Shown here piece after piece: positions 15,784 to 24,561 of a DNA stretch of 32,275 nucleotides. Every line of letters begins with the position of its first letter. The first letter of the stretch is position 1. Position numbers and translations under genes: made by a program. Below the pieces are notes generated by a model. The model worked only from the letters and a program-made list of their open reading frames with translations. It was not told the origin of the DNA and did not search any database. Source of the DNA: Caulobacteraceae bacterium (GTDB lineage Bacteria; Pseudomonadota; Alphaproteobacteria; Caulobacterales; Caulobacteraceae); contig CANGCO010000019.1 of the NCBI GenBank assembly GCA_947452365.1, positions 1 to 32,275 on the forward strand, read 5' to 3'.

Positions 15784-16572
15784 ATGCGCGCCTTGCGAAC
15801 CGCCGCCTCGGGCATGAGTGCTCAGCAGTTAAATGTGGAAGTCATTTCCAACAATTTGGCCAATCTGAACACGGTTGGCTATAAGCGCCAAAGGGCCCAG
15901 TTTCAGGACCTTTTGTATCAAAACCAGATTCGCGCTGGGGCCCTATCCTCGGATACCGGCACAATTGTCCCAACCGGCATACAGATCGGCACCGGCGTCA
16001 AGACTGGCTCAGTCTATCGCATTACCGAACAAGGCACTCCGGCCCGAACCGGTAATAAGCTGGATGTCGCCATTAGCGGACGGGGCTTTTTCCAAGTTTT
16101 GCTGCCCTCTGGCGAGACCGCCTATACGCGCGACGGCACGTTTTCGAAAAATGATCAGGGTCAGATCGTGACCTCGGACGGCTATCTGGTTCAGCCGACC
16201 ATCACCATTCCACAAAACGCAACCGATATCACCATATCCGCCGACGGACAGGTGCAGGTTAGCCAGCCTGGCATTGTCGCCCCGGTCCAGATCGGACAAA
16301 TCACCTTGGCGACCTTTGTCAATGAGGCCGGGCTAGACGCGATTGGCGGCAATCTGTTTCTCGAGAGCGGCGCTTCGGGCGCAGCCACCATAGGCACACC
16401 CAATATCGATGGCGTTGGCAAGTTGCTGCACCAGTTCACCGAGGCTTCCAATGTTGATCCCGTTACGGAAATCACCGCCTTGATCGTGGCGCAGCGCGCC
16501 TATGAGATGAATTCCAAGGTCGTCACCACAACCGACCAGATGTTGTCGACCACCAACCAGATGAAGAGCTAG
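15784..16572 (+). CDS. flgG: Flagellar distal rod protein FlgG
   Basis: A 262-residue distal rod protein with textbook features. It begins MRALRTAASGMSAQQLNVEV, then ISNNLANLNTVGYKRQRAQF and QDLLYQNQ, and includes QGTPARTGNKLDVAISGRGF. The end is EASNVDPVTEITALIVAQRA, then YEMNSKVVTTTDQML. AAGGA lies 11 bases ahead of the ATG; 19 bases separate it from flgF. Confidence 0.98.
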   Translation: MRALRTAASGMSAQQLNVEVISNNLANLNTVGYKRQRAQFQDLLYQNQIRAGALSSDTGTIVPTGIQIGTGVKTGSVYRITEQGTPARTGNKLDVAISGRGFFQVLLPSGETAYTRDGTFSKNDQGQIVTSDGYLVQPTITIPQNATDITISADGQVQVSQPGIVAPVQIGQITLATFVNEAGLDAIGGNLFLESGASGAATIGTPNIDGVGKLLHQFTEASNVDPVTEITALIVAQRAYEMNSKVVTTTDQMLSTTNQMKS

Positions 16573-16584
16573 GACCGCCTGGCC

Positions 16585-17229
16585 ATGATGATCCGCAGCA
16601 TCCTTATCGGTCTTGCCGCTGGCGCTATGGCCCTGAGTGCTTTTGCGGCCTTTGCCGGCGACAAGGTCACCTTGCGCGGCACCTTGTCCAGCCAGGGCAG
16701 TCTAGTCACATTTGGCGATCTATTCGAGGACGCCGGGCGCGGGCGCGAGGTCACGGTCGCGACGCGCAATCAGCCAGGCGCAACCTTGTTTTTGGACGCC
16801 AATGCCGTCCAGCGACTCGCCGCCCAATATGGCCTGGACTGGGACAATGCTGGCGGCCTGCGCCGCCTGATCGTTCGGCCCGAGGTCCTACCAGACCAGC
16901 CCCCTCGACAAGTCGGTTCAAGCCCGGCCAATCTCAGCCCGCGCGGCGGTCAGATCGCCCTGCACCGCGACCTCGCAGCGCCCGCCTTGATCATTCAAAA
17001 AGGCGATCTGGTTCAGGTCACTTATCGCGACCAAGGCCTGGTGGTCAGTATTCAAGGCCGCGCTATTGGCGCTGCGGCGCTTGGCCAGACCTTTAGTGTG
17101 CTTAATCCCGCCTCCAAAAAGACCATTGATGCGGTCGCGACCGGCCCCGGCCAGGCCATGACCGGTCCCGACCAGCAAGCCCTATCCACAAATCCCAATC
17201 CGCCGAGCCAATTGGCCATATTCCCCTAG
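16585..17229 (+). CDS. flgA: Flagellar P-ring assembly chaperone FlgA
   Basis: A 214-residue periplasmic protein. The signal peptide covers about residues 1-24 (LIGLAAGAMALSAFAAFAG). The C-terminal SAF-type domain shows ALIIQKGDLVQVTYRDQGLV and an ending like GQTFSVLNPASKKTIDAVAT, as in FlgA. It chaperones FlgI, the P-ring subunit, whose gene is not in this window. The AGGA before the ATG overlaps the flgG stop. An ATG 3 bases later is an equal alternative start. Confidence 0.93.
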   Translation: MMIRSILIGLAAGAMALSAFAAFAGDKVTLRGTLSSQGSLVTFGDLFEDAGRGREVTVATRNQPGATLFLDANAVQRLAAQYGLDWDNAGGLRRLIVRPEVLPDQPPRQVGSSPANLSPRGGQIALHRDLAAPALIIQKGDLVQVTYRDQGLVVSIQGRAIGAAALGQTFSVLNPASKKTIDAVATGPGQAMTGPDQQALSTNPNPPSQLAIFP

Positions 17230-17241
17230 AAAGGCACGCCC

Positions 17242-18015
17242 ATGACCCCGTCATCGCCTCTAATCAAGCCGACTGCCCTTGTCTTGGCCATCGCCCTACC
17301 ACTGGCCGCCTGCTCGACGGTCAAGGAGGCGATCAACGGGCCGCAACTGACCCCAGTCGGCTATCCCGCCGCGCTCGTGCCGCAAAACCAGCAGGTCCTT
17401 GCCGCGCAAACTGGTCCTTTTCCAATGCAGGCCGCCCCCCAAAACCAGCCCGCCTCAGCCAATTCGCTCTGGCGCGTTGGGGCCCGGGCCTTTTTCAATG
17501 ACCAGCGCGCCAGCAAGGTCGGCGACATCTTGACCGTTCAGATTGAGATTGATGACAGCGCCAAGGTTTCCAATGCCACAGACCGCTCACGCTCCAATGA
17601 CAGTTCAGGCGGTGCGACCAATTTTTTTGGGCTGGAATCAAGCCTAGGAAAGGTCTTGCCCGGCGCATTTGATCCCGCAAAAGCTGTGACCTATGGCGGC
17701 CAATTTACCGGTAAGGGATCGGGTAGTGTCACGCGCAAGGAGCAGATTTCTCTGACCGTTGCGGCCCTGGTGTCCCAGGTTCTGCCCAATGGCAATCTGA
17801 TCATTCAAGGCCGCCAAGAAGTGCGCACCAATGGCGAGCTGCGCGAGCTGACCGTGGCGGGCATTGTCCGGCCCGAGGACATTTCCTCGACCAATACCAT
17901 CAAGCATACCCAGATCGCAGAGGCCCGCATCTCCTATGGTGGCCGCGGCGATATCAGCCGCATGAATAAGGCCCCCGCCGCACAGAGCCTAATCGAAACC
18001 CTGTCGCCGTTTTAA
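17242..18015 (+). CDS. flgH: Flagellar L-ring lipoprotein FlgH
   Basis: A 257-residue outer-membrane lipoprotein forming the L ring. The lipobox is LAAC near residue 24 (LPLAACSTVKEA). Family signatures include SLWRVGARAFFNDQRASKVG, DILTVQIEIDDSAKVSNAT and NGNLIIQGRQEVRTNGELRE, then LTVAGIVRPEDI. AAAGG precedes the ATG. flgI and flgJ, which usually follow, are absent; an unrelated gene starts 56 bases later, so the flagellar block ends here. Confidence 0.97.
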   Translation: MTPSSPLIKPTALVLAIALPLAACSTVKEAINGPQLTPVGYPAALVPQNQQVLAAQTGPFPMQAAPQNQPASANSLWRVGARAFFNDQRASKVGDILTVQIEIDDSAKVSNATDRSRSNDSSGGATNFFGLESSLGKVLPGAFDPAKAVTYGGQFTGKGSGSVTRKEQISLTVAALVSQVLPNGNLIIQGRQEVRTNGELRELTVAGIVRPEDISSTNTIKHTQIAEARISYGGRGDISRMNKAPAAQSLIETLSPF

Positions 18016-18071
18016 GGTCATTGAACACTGGCGCTTGAGGCCAGCCCATAGGCTCTGCTAGGCTGATCTGC

Positions 18072-18992
18072 ATGAGCCTTGCCCTTTATACCCATCAAGA
18101 AATGTTGCTGCACGAGACCGGCGAAGGCCATCCGGAGCGTTCGCAGCGGCTGAGCGCAGTGCTGGATGCGCTCGGCGATGCCAGCGATCTGGATCTTGAG
18201 GTCAAGCAAGGCAGGCTAGCCGATCCCTCTGACCTGATGCGGATCCACCCTCAGGCGTTTGTGGATGCCATGTTTGCCGCCAGTCCGGCCGAGGGCATGC
18301 ATAGGCTTGACCCTGACACCGTCTTGTCGCCCGGCAGCCTAACGGCGGCCAGACGCGCGGCCGGGGCCGTGCTCGATGCCGTAGAGGCGGTGGCGCAAGG
18401 CCAGCATCATCGCGCCTTTTGCGCCGTGCGCCCACCCGGACACCATGCCGAACCCGGCACGGCCATGGGCTTTTGCGTATTCAGCAATGTGGCGATTGCC
18501 GCAAAGCGCGCCCAGTCGCTAGGCATGGCCAAGGTCGCCGTGGTTGATTTTGACGTCCATCACGGCAATGGTACCCAGACTGCATTTGAACAAGACCCCA
18601 GCCTGTTTCTAGCCTCCATCCATCAGTCGCCGCACTATCCCGGCACGGGCGATCCGTCCGAGACGGGGGTGGGGAATATTGTCAATGCCACCGTGGCCGA
18701 TATGGCACCAAGGCCGGTGTGGCGCCGACAATTTGAGTCCATGATGCCGGCCCTAGACGCCTTTGCCCCGGACCTGATCCTGATTTCAGCGGGGTTTGAT
18801 GCGCATGCCCGTGATCCACTCGCGGGCCAATTGCTGGAAGCCGAAGATTTTTCTTGGGCAACCCGTGCCATCTTGACCATTGCGCGCAAACACTGCGGCG
18901 GACGGCTTGTATCGTCCCTCGAGGGAGGGTACGACCTTGAGGCATTGGGGCAATCAGCCTTGGCGCATGTGCGCGCCTTGCAGGAGGGCTAA
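18072..18992 (+). CDS. Histone deacetylase-fold (acetylpolyamine amidohydrolase-like) enzyme
   Basis: A 306-residue zinc deacylase of the arginase/deacetylase fold. The active site is complete: catalytic H124-H125 in [15 protein letters not shown], zinc ligands D161 and H163 in [15 protein letters not shown]243 in [13 protein letters not shown], and Y287 in EGGYDLEAL. Bacterial class II relatives remove acetyl groups from polyamines or other small amides, so protein histones are not implied. The substrate cannot be read from sequence. The start is supported by family length and the N terminus. It has no visible functional link to the flagellar genes upstream. Confidence 0.93.
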   Translation: MSLALYTHQEMLLHETGEGHPERSQRLSAVLDALGDASDLDLEVKQGRLADPSDLMRIHPQAFVDAMFAASPAEGMHRLDPDTVLSPGSLTAARRAAGAVLDAVEAVAQGQHHRAFCAVRPPGHHAEPGTAMGFCVFSNVAIAAKRAQSLGMAKVAVVDFDVHHGNGTQTAFEQDPSLFLASIHQSPHYPGTGDPSETGVGNIVNATVADMAPRPVWRRQFESMMPALDAFAPDLILISAGFDAHARDPLAGQLLEAEDFSWATRAILTIARKHCGGRLVSSLEGGYDLEALGQSALAHVRALQEG

Positions 18993-19034
18993 TCTGACCG
19001 GAAGGGCGCCTGGCGCATACCTGTTCAGTCCATC

Positions 19035-19664
19035 ATGACCACCGATCCAGCCTCGTCCCAGACCCAAGCGGCCATTGCTCCGGCCCAGTCCAAACGCGCG
19101 CTAATTACCCTAGCCCGTCATGGCGAGCCCGCGCTTAACCGCAATATCAAGCTGACCGCCAAGGATTACCTGCATTGGTGGGCACGGTATGAGGAAAGCG
19201 GCCTTTTGGCGGGCCAGACCCCGCCTGCCGACCTCGTCAGTCTGGCCCAGCGGGCCGATATCATCATCACCTCAACGCGCCAAAGATCGATCGAGACGGC
19301 GCAGGCGGTTTGTTCTGAGCGAAACTTTAGCAGCCATGACCTCTTTATCGAGGCGCCCCTGCCGCCGCCGCCCTTTCCCGATCTGGTCAAGACCTCACCG
19401 CGTATTTGGGGTGTTTTATCGCGCTTGTGGTGGTGGTTCTTCAATAATCACGGCGGGCAGGAAACCCGCGCCGAGGCTAGGGTGCGGGCGGTGGAAGCGG
19501 CGCGTCAACTGACCGAACTGGCCGACCAGGGCCAGGATGTTCTGCTTTTGGCGCACGGGTTTTTCAACACCATGATCGGCATTGAGCTTAAACGGCTTGG
19601 CTGGAGGTCGGTTCTCGATCAGGGCTATGACTATTGGTCGCAAAAACGTTATCAGCGGCCCTAG
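19035..19664 (+). CDS. Histidine phosphatase family protein
   Basis: A 209-residue phosphatase-fold protein. The phospho-histidine motif is RHGEP (R28-H29-G30), with a supporting Arg at R82 in TSTRQRSIETA and the second catalytic His at H174 in LLLAHGFFNTMIG. A Trp-rich insert (LSRLWWWFFNNHGGQ, about 129-143) is atypical of phosphoglycerate mutases and might contact membrane or lipid. The substrate is unknown. It begins 42 bases after the deacetylase-fold gene. Confidence 0.87.
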   Translation: MTTDPASSQTQAAIAPAQSKRALITLARHGEPALNRNIKLTAKDYLHWWARYEESGLLAGQTPPADLVSLAQRADIIITSTRQRSIETAQAVCSERNFSSHDLFIEAPLPPPPFPDLVKTSPRIWGVLSRLWWWFFNNHGGQETRAEARVRAVEAARQLTELADQGQDVLLLAHGFFNTMIGIELKRLGWRSVLDQGYDYWSQKRYQRP

Positions 19665-19745
19665 CCTAATCCTCCTTGTTCGGCGATGGGCGATTGCACC
19701 AAGACCTATCTGTCGCCTAAGCTTATTCTTTCCTGCGGAGTTGTC

Positions 19746-19988
19746 ATGACCGAAGCTGTCGATATTGCCGCCTTGAGCTTTGAGCAGGCCTTAGGCGAGC
19801 TTGAAAAAATCGTCGCCGAACTGGAATCGGGTCAGGCCCCGCTTGAACGCTCGATCGATGTTTATGAGCGCGGCGCAGCCCTTAAGGCCCATTGCGAAAA
19901 AAAGCTCGAGGCCGCGCGTCTGCGCGTTGAAAAAATCGTGGTTGGCGCACAGGGCAAGGTCAGCGCTGAAACCGCCGATTTTAGCTAA
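19746..19988 (+). CDS. xseB: Exodeoxyribonuclease VII small subunit
   Basis: An 80-residue small subunit that binds XseA to form exonuclease VII, a single-strand DNA exonuclease. The core is [20 protein letters not shown], then [20 protein letters not shown] and [15 protein letters not shown]. The ATG at 19746 is chosen because GGAG lies 5 bases upstream and it gives the normal length; the frame is open to 19686. The xseB-ispA-dxs order is common in proteobacteria, here with one extra gene between xseB and ispA. Confidence 0.96.
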   Translation: MTEAVDIAALSFEQALGELEKIVAELESGQAPLERSIDVYERGAALKAHCEKKLEAARLRVEKIVVGAQGKVSAETADFS

Positions 19989-19993
19989 TCATT

Positions 19994-20359
19994 ATGGCGA
20001 CCCTCGACCCGGCAACGGCCACTGTGCCCATTGCATTTGAAGACTTTGAGCGGGTCGATATTCGGGTCGGTACCATTATTGCGGCCGAAACCTTTCCTAA
20101 GGCCCGAAAGCCCGCCTATCGCCTGACCATCCGGTTTGGCGCAGAGCTTGGGACAAAGAGCTCCTCCGCCCAGATTACCCATCATTATAGCCTCGAAGAA
20201 CTGGTCGGCCGCCGTATTGCTGCCGTGGTCAATTTCCCGCCGCGCCAGATTGGCCCCTTTATGTCCGAGGTGCTGTGCCTAGGCTTTCCAGACGCGGACG
20301 GTCATGTCGTGCTGGTCACGGTGGATCGGTCCGTCCCGGACGGAGGACGCCTGTTTTGA
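19994..20359 (+). CDS. csaA: CsaA-like tRNA-binding domain protein
   Basis: A 121-residue stand-alone tRNA_bind (OB-fold) protein. Hallmarks are [46 protein letters not shown] and [20 protein letters not shown]. CsaA-family dimers bind tRNA and have been described as chaperone-like. It starts 5 bases after xseB and its stop overlaps the ispA TTG start by 4 bases. The gene is thus built into the xseB-ispA-dxs operon and is probably co-translated with ispA. Confidence 0.93.
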   Translation: MATLDPATATVPIAFEDFERVDIRVGTIIAAETFPKARKPAYRLTIRFGAELGTKSSSAQITHHYSLEELVGRRIAAVVNFPPRQIGPFMSEVLCLGFPDADGHVVLVTVDRSVPDGGRLF

Positions 20360-21267
20360 CCCACCCTGCCGATCAAGACCCGCCCAGCGAACTGGCCCTG
20401 CGCATTGCCAAGGCCGCTGATCTGGTGACGGTGGCGCTCGATGCCCTCTTGCCGCGCAGTGATGGGCCAGAGCAGCGCCTGACCGAGGCCATGCGCTATG
20501 CCGCCTTGGGACCGGGCAAGCGGTTGCGGCCGTTTTTTGCGCTCGAGGCGGCAAGATTGTTTGATCTGGACGAGCGCTCCGTCCTGCGCGCCGCCTGCGC
20601 CCTAGAATGCATCCATGCCTATAGTCTGGTGCATGATGACCTGCCGGCCATGGATGATGACGATGTGCGCCGCGGCCGCCCCACTGTGCACAAGGCCTAT
20701 GACGAGGCCACAGCCATATTGGTTGGCGATGCCCTGCAAAGCGCGGCTTTTGAAATCATGGCCCATCCCGACACGCATGAGGACGGACAGGTCCGGGCAG
20801 ACCTGGTCTATCGACTGGCCAAGGCTTCTGGCGCGCGCGGCATGGCGGGCGGCCAGATGATCGATATTTTGGGCTTTCGCGACGATCTAGGCACGGTGGC
20901 TCGGATGCAGAGGCTAAAGACCGGGGCCTTAATCGCCTATGCCTTTGAAATCCCGCTTGTCTTGGCCAAGGCCGGCGAGGTCGAGCGCCACGCGCTCATG
21001 GGGTTTGCCCAGGACCTAGGCCTAGCCTATCAGATTGTTGACGATGTTCTGGACGTGGAAGGCGAGGCTGATCTGCTCGGCAAGGCTGCGGGTGGCAAGG
21101 ATGCGGCCAAGGGCAAGGCCAATTATGTCACCCTCTTAGGCCTAGACATGGCCAAGGAGCGGGTCGACCTATTGGCCCAGCAGGCCAAGACGCATCTGGA
21201 CCCGTTTGGTCGGCAGGCGGATTATCTTCGAGACAGTGTGGATTTCGTGCTAGACCGCCGGCATTAA
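20356..21267 (+). CDS. ispA: Farnesyl/geranyl diphosphate synthase (IspA type)
   Basis: A 303-residue prenyltransferase that condenses isopentenyl diphosphate with allylic diphosphates. The first Asp-rich motif is [11 protein letters not shown] (93-103), and the second is in [13 protein letters not shown] (D229-D230-D233). [10 protein letters not shown] (52-61) and GGQMIDI (165-171) are also present. The Ala-Tyr pair before the first motif (HAYSLVHDD) agrees with a short-chain product. The TTG at 20356 is chosen because GGAGG lies 9 bases upstream and residues before it do not fit the family. It overlaps csaA by 4 bases. Confidence 0.95.
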   Translation: MTHPADQDPPSELALRIAKAADLVTVALDALLPRSDGPEQRLTEAMRYAALGPGKRLRPFFALEAARLFDLDERSVLRAACALECIHAYSLVHDDLPAMDDDDVRRGRPTVHKAYDEATAILVGDALQSAAFEIMAHPDTHEDGQVRADLVYRLAKASGARGMAGGQMIDILGFRDDLGTVARMQRLKTGALIAYAFEIPLVLAKAGEVERHALMGFAQDLGLAYQIVDDVLDVEGEADLLGKAAGGKDAAKGKANYVTLLGLDMAKERVDLLAQQAKTHLDPFGRQADYLRDSVDFVLDRRH

Positions 21268-21290
21268 TCGACGGTTTTTGTTTTAAGGAT

Positions 21291-21305
21291 CAGGCCAGCG
21301 GCCTG
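21291..21305 (+). promoter_or_regulatory. Small hairpin abutting the dxs ribosome-binding site
   Basis: CAGGCC-AGC-GGCCTG is a perfect 6-base stem with a 3-base loop. Its 3' arm shares its last G with the dxs GGAG (21305-21308), and the ATG is 5 bases further on. Folding could reduce ribosome access. There is no T run, so it is not a typical terminator. Function is inferred. Confidence 0.35.
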
Positions 21306-21313
21306 GAGTGACA

Positions 21314-23227
21314 ATGGCTTCAAAAACGCCCCTTCTAGATACGGTCAACCTGCCCGCCGATACGCGGTCCTTTAATCTGGCCCAGTTGCGACAACTGGCC
21401 GATGAGGTTCGGGCCCAGACCATTGAGACCGTATCCGGCACGGGCGGTCATCTGGGCGCGGGCCTTGGCGTGGTTGAGTTAACGGTTGCCCTGCATCATG
21501 TGTTTGAGACGCCTAAGGATATTCTGATCTGGGACGTTGGCCACCAGGCCTATCCGCACAAGATCTTGACCGGTCGCCGCGAGCGTATGCACACGCTTCG
21601 CCAAGGCGGCGGCCTGTCTGGCTTTACCAAGCGCGCCGAAAGCCCCTACGATCCGTTCGGGGCGGCCCATGCGGCCACCTCGATTTCAGCAGCGCTTGGC
21701 TTTTGCGCCGCGCGCGACCAGCGCGGCGAGGACAATAAGGTCATTGCCGTGATTGGCGACGGCTCGATGAGCGCCGGCATGGCCTATGAGGCCATGAATA
21801 ATGCCTCTGAGACGACCAAACAGCTGATTGTCATTCTTAACGATAATGACATGTCGATTGCCCCGCCGGTCGGCGGCATGAGCGCCTATATGGCTAGGCT
21901 TGTCTCCGGCGGCGGCTATCAGTCCTTGCGCAAGCTGGGCAAGACCATGGCCGGGGCCCTGCCCAAGCCCTTGCAAGAAGCCGCCCGCAAGGCCGAAGAA
22001 TTTGCCCGCGGCATGGTCACGGGCGGCACGTTTTTTGAAGAGCTGGGCTTTTACTATATTGGCCCAATCGATGGTCATGACATGGACAATCTGGTCCAGG
22101 TCCTGAAAAATGCAAAAGAATTTAGAGACCGCCCTGTTCTGGTCCATGTGGTGACGCAAAAGGGCAAGGGCTATGCCCCGGCCGAAAACGCCGCCGACAA
22201 GTATCACGGCGTGGTGCGGTTTGACGTGGTCACCGGCCAACAGGCCAAGACCCCCGCTGTCAATCCCAGCTATACCAAGGTGTTTGCCACCGAGCTGATC
22301 AAGCAGGCCGAGCGTGATGAGCGCATTGTCGCCATTAGCGCCGCCATGCCATCAGGCACCGGCCTTGACCTGTTTGCCAAGCGGTTCCCGACCCGGACCT
22401 TTGATGTTGGTATTGCCGAGCAACATGCCGTGACCTTTGCCGCAGGCCTCGCCGCCGATGGCATGAAGCCGTTTGCCGCCATTTATTCGACCTTCCTGCA
22501 ACGCGGCTATGACCAGGTCGTGCATGATGTCGCCATTCAAGGCCTGCCGGTGCGGTTTGCGATCGACCGGGCTGGGCTTGTTGGGGCCGATGGCCCCACC
22601 CATGCTGGATCGTTTGATATTGGCTTTCTTGGTGCCCTGCCCGGCTTTGTGATCATGGCTGCGGCCGATGAGGATGAATTGGCCAAGATGGTGGCCACCA
22701 GTGCCGCGATTGATGATGGCCCCAGCGCCTTTCGCTATCCGCGCGGTGATGGCACCGGCATTGGCGTGCCCGATTTTGCCGAGCCCCTAGAGATCGGCCG
22801 CGGCCGCATCCTGCGCGAAGGCAGTTCGGTCGCCATTCTCTCGCTCGGTACCCGGCTGCAAGAAGCCCTCTATGCCGCCGATATCCTGGCCGCCCATGGC
22901 CTGCCCACCACGGTTGCCGATGCGCGCTTTGCCAAGCCGCTGGATGAGGACATGATCCTGCGCCTGGCGCGTGAGCATGAATGCCTGATCACGATCGAGG
23001 AAGGCGCGGTTGGTGGCTTTGGTGGTTTTGTGCTGCAAATGCTGGCCGCGCGCGGGGCTCTGGACCGGGGCCTGAAGGTCCGTACCCTGACCCTGCCTGA
23101 TATCTTCCAGGATCAGGACAAGCCCGACATCATGTATGCCCAGGCGGGTCTCGATGCCGACGCGATTGTCGCAACCGCCCTCTTGGCCATGGGTCTGGAC
23201 AAGGCCCCCGCTAATCTTAGGGCCTAG
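21314..23227 (+). CDS. dxs: 1-deoxy-D-xylulose-5-phosphate synthase
   Basis: A 637-residue thiamine-diphosphate enzyme that makes DXP from pyruvate and glyceraldehyde 3-phosphate, the first step of the MEP isoprenoid pathway and a natural partner of ispA just upstream. Conserved parts include [36 protein letters not shown], the ThDP motif [25 protein letters not shown], and [18 protein letters not shown] with its catalytic Glu. [17 protein letters not shown] follows. The ATG at 21314 has GGAG 5 bases upstream and is preferred over an in-frame GTG at 21308 that overlaps this site. Length is normal and no domain is missing. Confidence 0.98.
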   Translation: MASKTPLLDTVNLPADTRSFNLAQLRQLADEVRAQTIETVSGTGGHLGAGLGVVELTVALHHVFETPKDILIWDVGHQAYPHKILTGRRERMHTLRQGGGLSGFTKRAESPYDPFGAAHAATSISAALGFCAARDQRGEDNKVIAVIGDGSMSAGMAYEAMNNASETTKQLIVILNDNDMSIAPPVGGMSAYMARLVSGGGYQSLRKLGKTMAGALPKPLQEAARKAEEFARGMVTGGTFFEELGFYYIGPIDGHDMDNLVQVLKNAKEFRDRPVLVHVVTQKGKGYAPAENAADKYHGVVRFDVVTGQQAKTPAVNPSYTKVFATELIKQAERDERIVAISAAMPSGTGLDLFAKRFPTRTFDVGIAEQHAVTFAAGLAADGMKPFAAIYSTFLQRGYDQVVHDVAIQGLPVRFAIDRAGLVGADGPTHAGSFDIGFLGALPGFVIMAAADEDELAKMVATSAAIDDGPSAFRYPRGDGTGIGVPDFAEPLEIGRGRILREGSSVAILSLGTRLQEALYAADILAAHGLPTTVADARFAKPLDEDMILRLAREHECLITIEEGAVGGFGGFVLQMLAARGALDRGLKVRTLTLPDIFQDQDKPDIMYAQAGLDADAIVATALLAMGLDKAPANLRA

Positions 23228-23230
23228 ATC

Positions 23231-23740
23231 ATGACCCTGATCCGCCGGGCTGTGGCCCAAGATGCGCCTGCCCTGACCGCGGTTGGGCGCATCAGCTTTA
23301 CCGAAACCTTTGGCCATCTCTATCCGCCAGATGACCTGAACGATTACCTCTATTCGGCACATACGGATGAGGCCTATGCCGGTTGGATTGCCAATTCGGC
23401 CTATGGCGTATGGGTTGCAGAATTGGACGGCGAACTGGTGGGCTATGCCCTGACCGGGCCCTGCGACCTTCCCCATGCCGAGGTCACGCCAGGATGCGGC
23501 GAGCTTAAGCGGCTCTATCTGCTGGAAAATGCGCATAACCAAGGCATAGGCGGTCAGCTTCTCAACCTATGTCTAGACCACCTGACGCAGCCAGGTCGGC
23601 GGCTCTGGATCGGGGTTTGGAGCGAGAACCATGGCGCACAGCGCCTTTATGGTCGTCATGGCTTTGCAAAGGTCGGTGAATACGAATTCCCCGTCGGCGC
23701 AACCCGTGATCACGAATTCATCCTCAGCCGGCCAGCGTGA
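23231..23740 (+). CDS. GNAT family N-acetyltransferase
   Basis: A 169-residue Gcn5-related acetyltransferase. It begins IRRAVAQDAPALTAVGRISF, and the acetyl-CoA motif A is LKRLYLLENAHNQGIGGQLL (about 96-115; the QxxGxG turn is clear). The end has WSENHGAQRLYGRHGFAKVG. The acceptor is unknown. It starts 3 bases after the dxs stop and so is probably the last gene of the xseB-csaA-ispA-dxs operon. Confidence 0.92.
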   Translation: MTLIRRAVAQDAPALTAVGRISFTETFGHLYPPDDLNDYLYSAHTDEAYAGWIANSAYGVWVAELDGELVGYALTGPCDLPHAEVTPGCGELKRLYLLENAHNQGIGGQLLNLCLDHLTQPGRRLWIGVWSENHGAQRLYGRHGFAKVGEYEFPVGATRDHEFILSRPA

Positions 23741-23785
23741 AACCGTGCATAACGCCTAGGTTTGTAATATTTTTAGCATTGTTAG

Positions 23786-23800
23786 GTTGCAATTTGTAAC
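23786..23800. promoter_or_regulatory. Imperfect dyad upstream of the resolvase-like gene
   Basis: GTTGCAA-T-TTGTAAC is a 7-1-7 inverted repeat with one mismatched pair. A second GGTTGCAAT occurs at 23841-23849 and a related GGTTGTAACC at 23883-23892, all within the 171-base leader of the resolvase-like gene. They look like repeated binding sites for a regulator, possibly the gene's own product. That is inference. Confidence 0.4.
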
Positions 23801-23815
23801 ACTTTAAATAGTGTT
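23798..23815. repeat. Perfect inverted repeat with AT-rich centre
   Basis: AACACT-TTAAAT-AGTGTT has 6-base perfect arms and overlaps the preceding dyad by 3 bases. No T run follows, so it is more likely an operator than a terminator of the dxs-GNAT operon. Confidence 0.4.
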
Positions 23816-23911
23816 CAGTTGCGGGACGCTATTTGAATCAGGTTGCAATCTACCTTTAGGTGGCGATTTCCCGGGTTTCCTTGGTTGTAACCACAACAGG
23901 GGCGGGTCGGT

Positions 23912-24463
23912 ATGCTGCGCATTGGTTATATTTTCGATACAGACCTGATCAGCGGCCAGCCAGAACTGTCGCCTGCAGGCAAGGCCGATCTTGGCGCGCT
24001 CGAGGCCGCGGGCTGCAATGTTGTGCGGATCGAAACCGGGGGCCGCAGGCGAACCGGTTATGGCCCCGTGCTCCAGTCGGTTTTGGAATTTGCCGGACAA
24101 GGCGACGAGGTTTTGGTGATGCGCGCCGATCAGCTGGCCAGCTCGGCAACCGCCATCTTGGCCATGATCCAAAACTTACAAGATCGCCATGTGACCTTGA
24201 AAATACTGGAGGACGGCCTGTCCAATCAGGGCGAAATCGGCGAAACCCTGATCAAGGCCCTCAAGGCCATTAGCAGCCTTGAGGCCCCGTCCCAGCGGCG
24301 TTTAACCCGTGGCGGGGCGAGTAGCCGCACACGTACCGATGCCGACGAAATCCTTAGCCTCAAGGCCCGCGGCATGGCCGCCAGCGAAATTGCCAATACA
24401 CTGGGCGTGTCGCGCATGACGGTCTGGCGCAAGTTGAAACAGGTCTCGAACCAATCCGCATAG
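23912..24463 (+). CDS. Resolvase-fold protein with degenerate active site and C-terminal HTH
   Basis: 183 residues, the size and layout of a small serine recombinase. The N-terminal resolvase-like domain covers about 2-125 and a helix-turn-helix about 144-176 (EILSLKARGMAASEIANTLG, then VSRMTVWRKLKQ). Compared with gamma-delta resolvase from memory, G5-Y6 aligns but catalytic S10 is Thr and R8 is Phe (GYIFDTD for GYARVST). The R45 position is Gly. In RADQLASS (for KLDRLGR) the Asp stays while R68 is Gln and R71 is Ser. EDGLSNQGEIG matches the conserved DDGISTDGDMG, so common ancestry is fairly clear. Strand exchange looks impossible; a DNA-binding regulatory or architectural role is inferred. 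No transposon ends or recombination partner are seen, and a 171-base leader with dyads precedes it. Confidence 0.82.
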   Translation: MLRIGYIFDTDLISGQPELSPAGKADLGALEAAGCNVVRIETGGRRRTGYGPVLQSVLEFAGQGDEVLVMRADQLASSATAILAMIQNLQDRHVTLKILEDGLSNQGEIGETLIKALKAISSLEAPSQRRLTRGGASSRTRTDADEILSLKARGMAASEIANTLGVSRMTVWRKLKQVSNQSA

Positions 24464-24561
24464 GGGTACTGGACACTGGCGGCCTGCGGGCTCATTCTGT
24501 GGTCCAAACAAGCGTTCGAAACCGTCCGGTCCCCGTTCAAAAATCTGCCCAGAGCCCGTCC

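Noticed and set aside
22787-23542. Minus-strand open frame across the dxs/GNAT junction
   Set aside because: Both plus-strand genes are clearly conserved and the frame has no recognisable domain.
23798-23815. Rho-independent terminator after the GNAT gene
   Set aside because: The stem is AT-rich with a 6-base loop and no T run follows on either strand.
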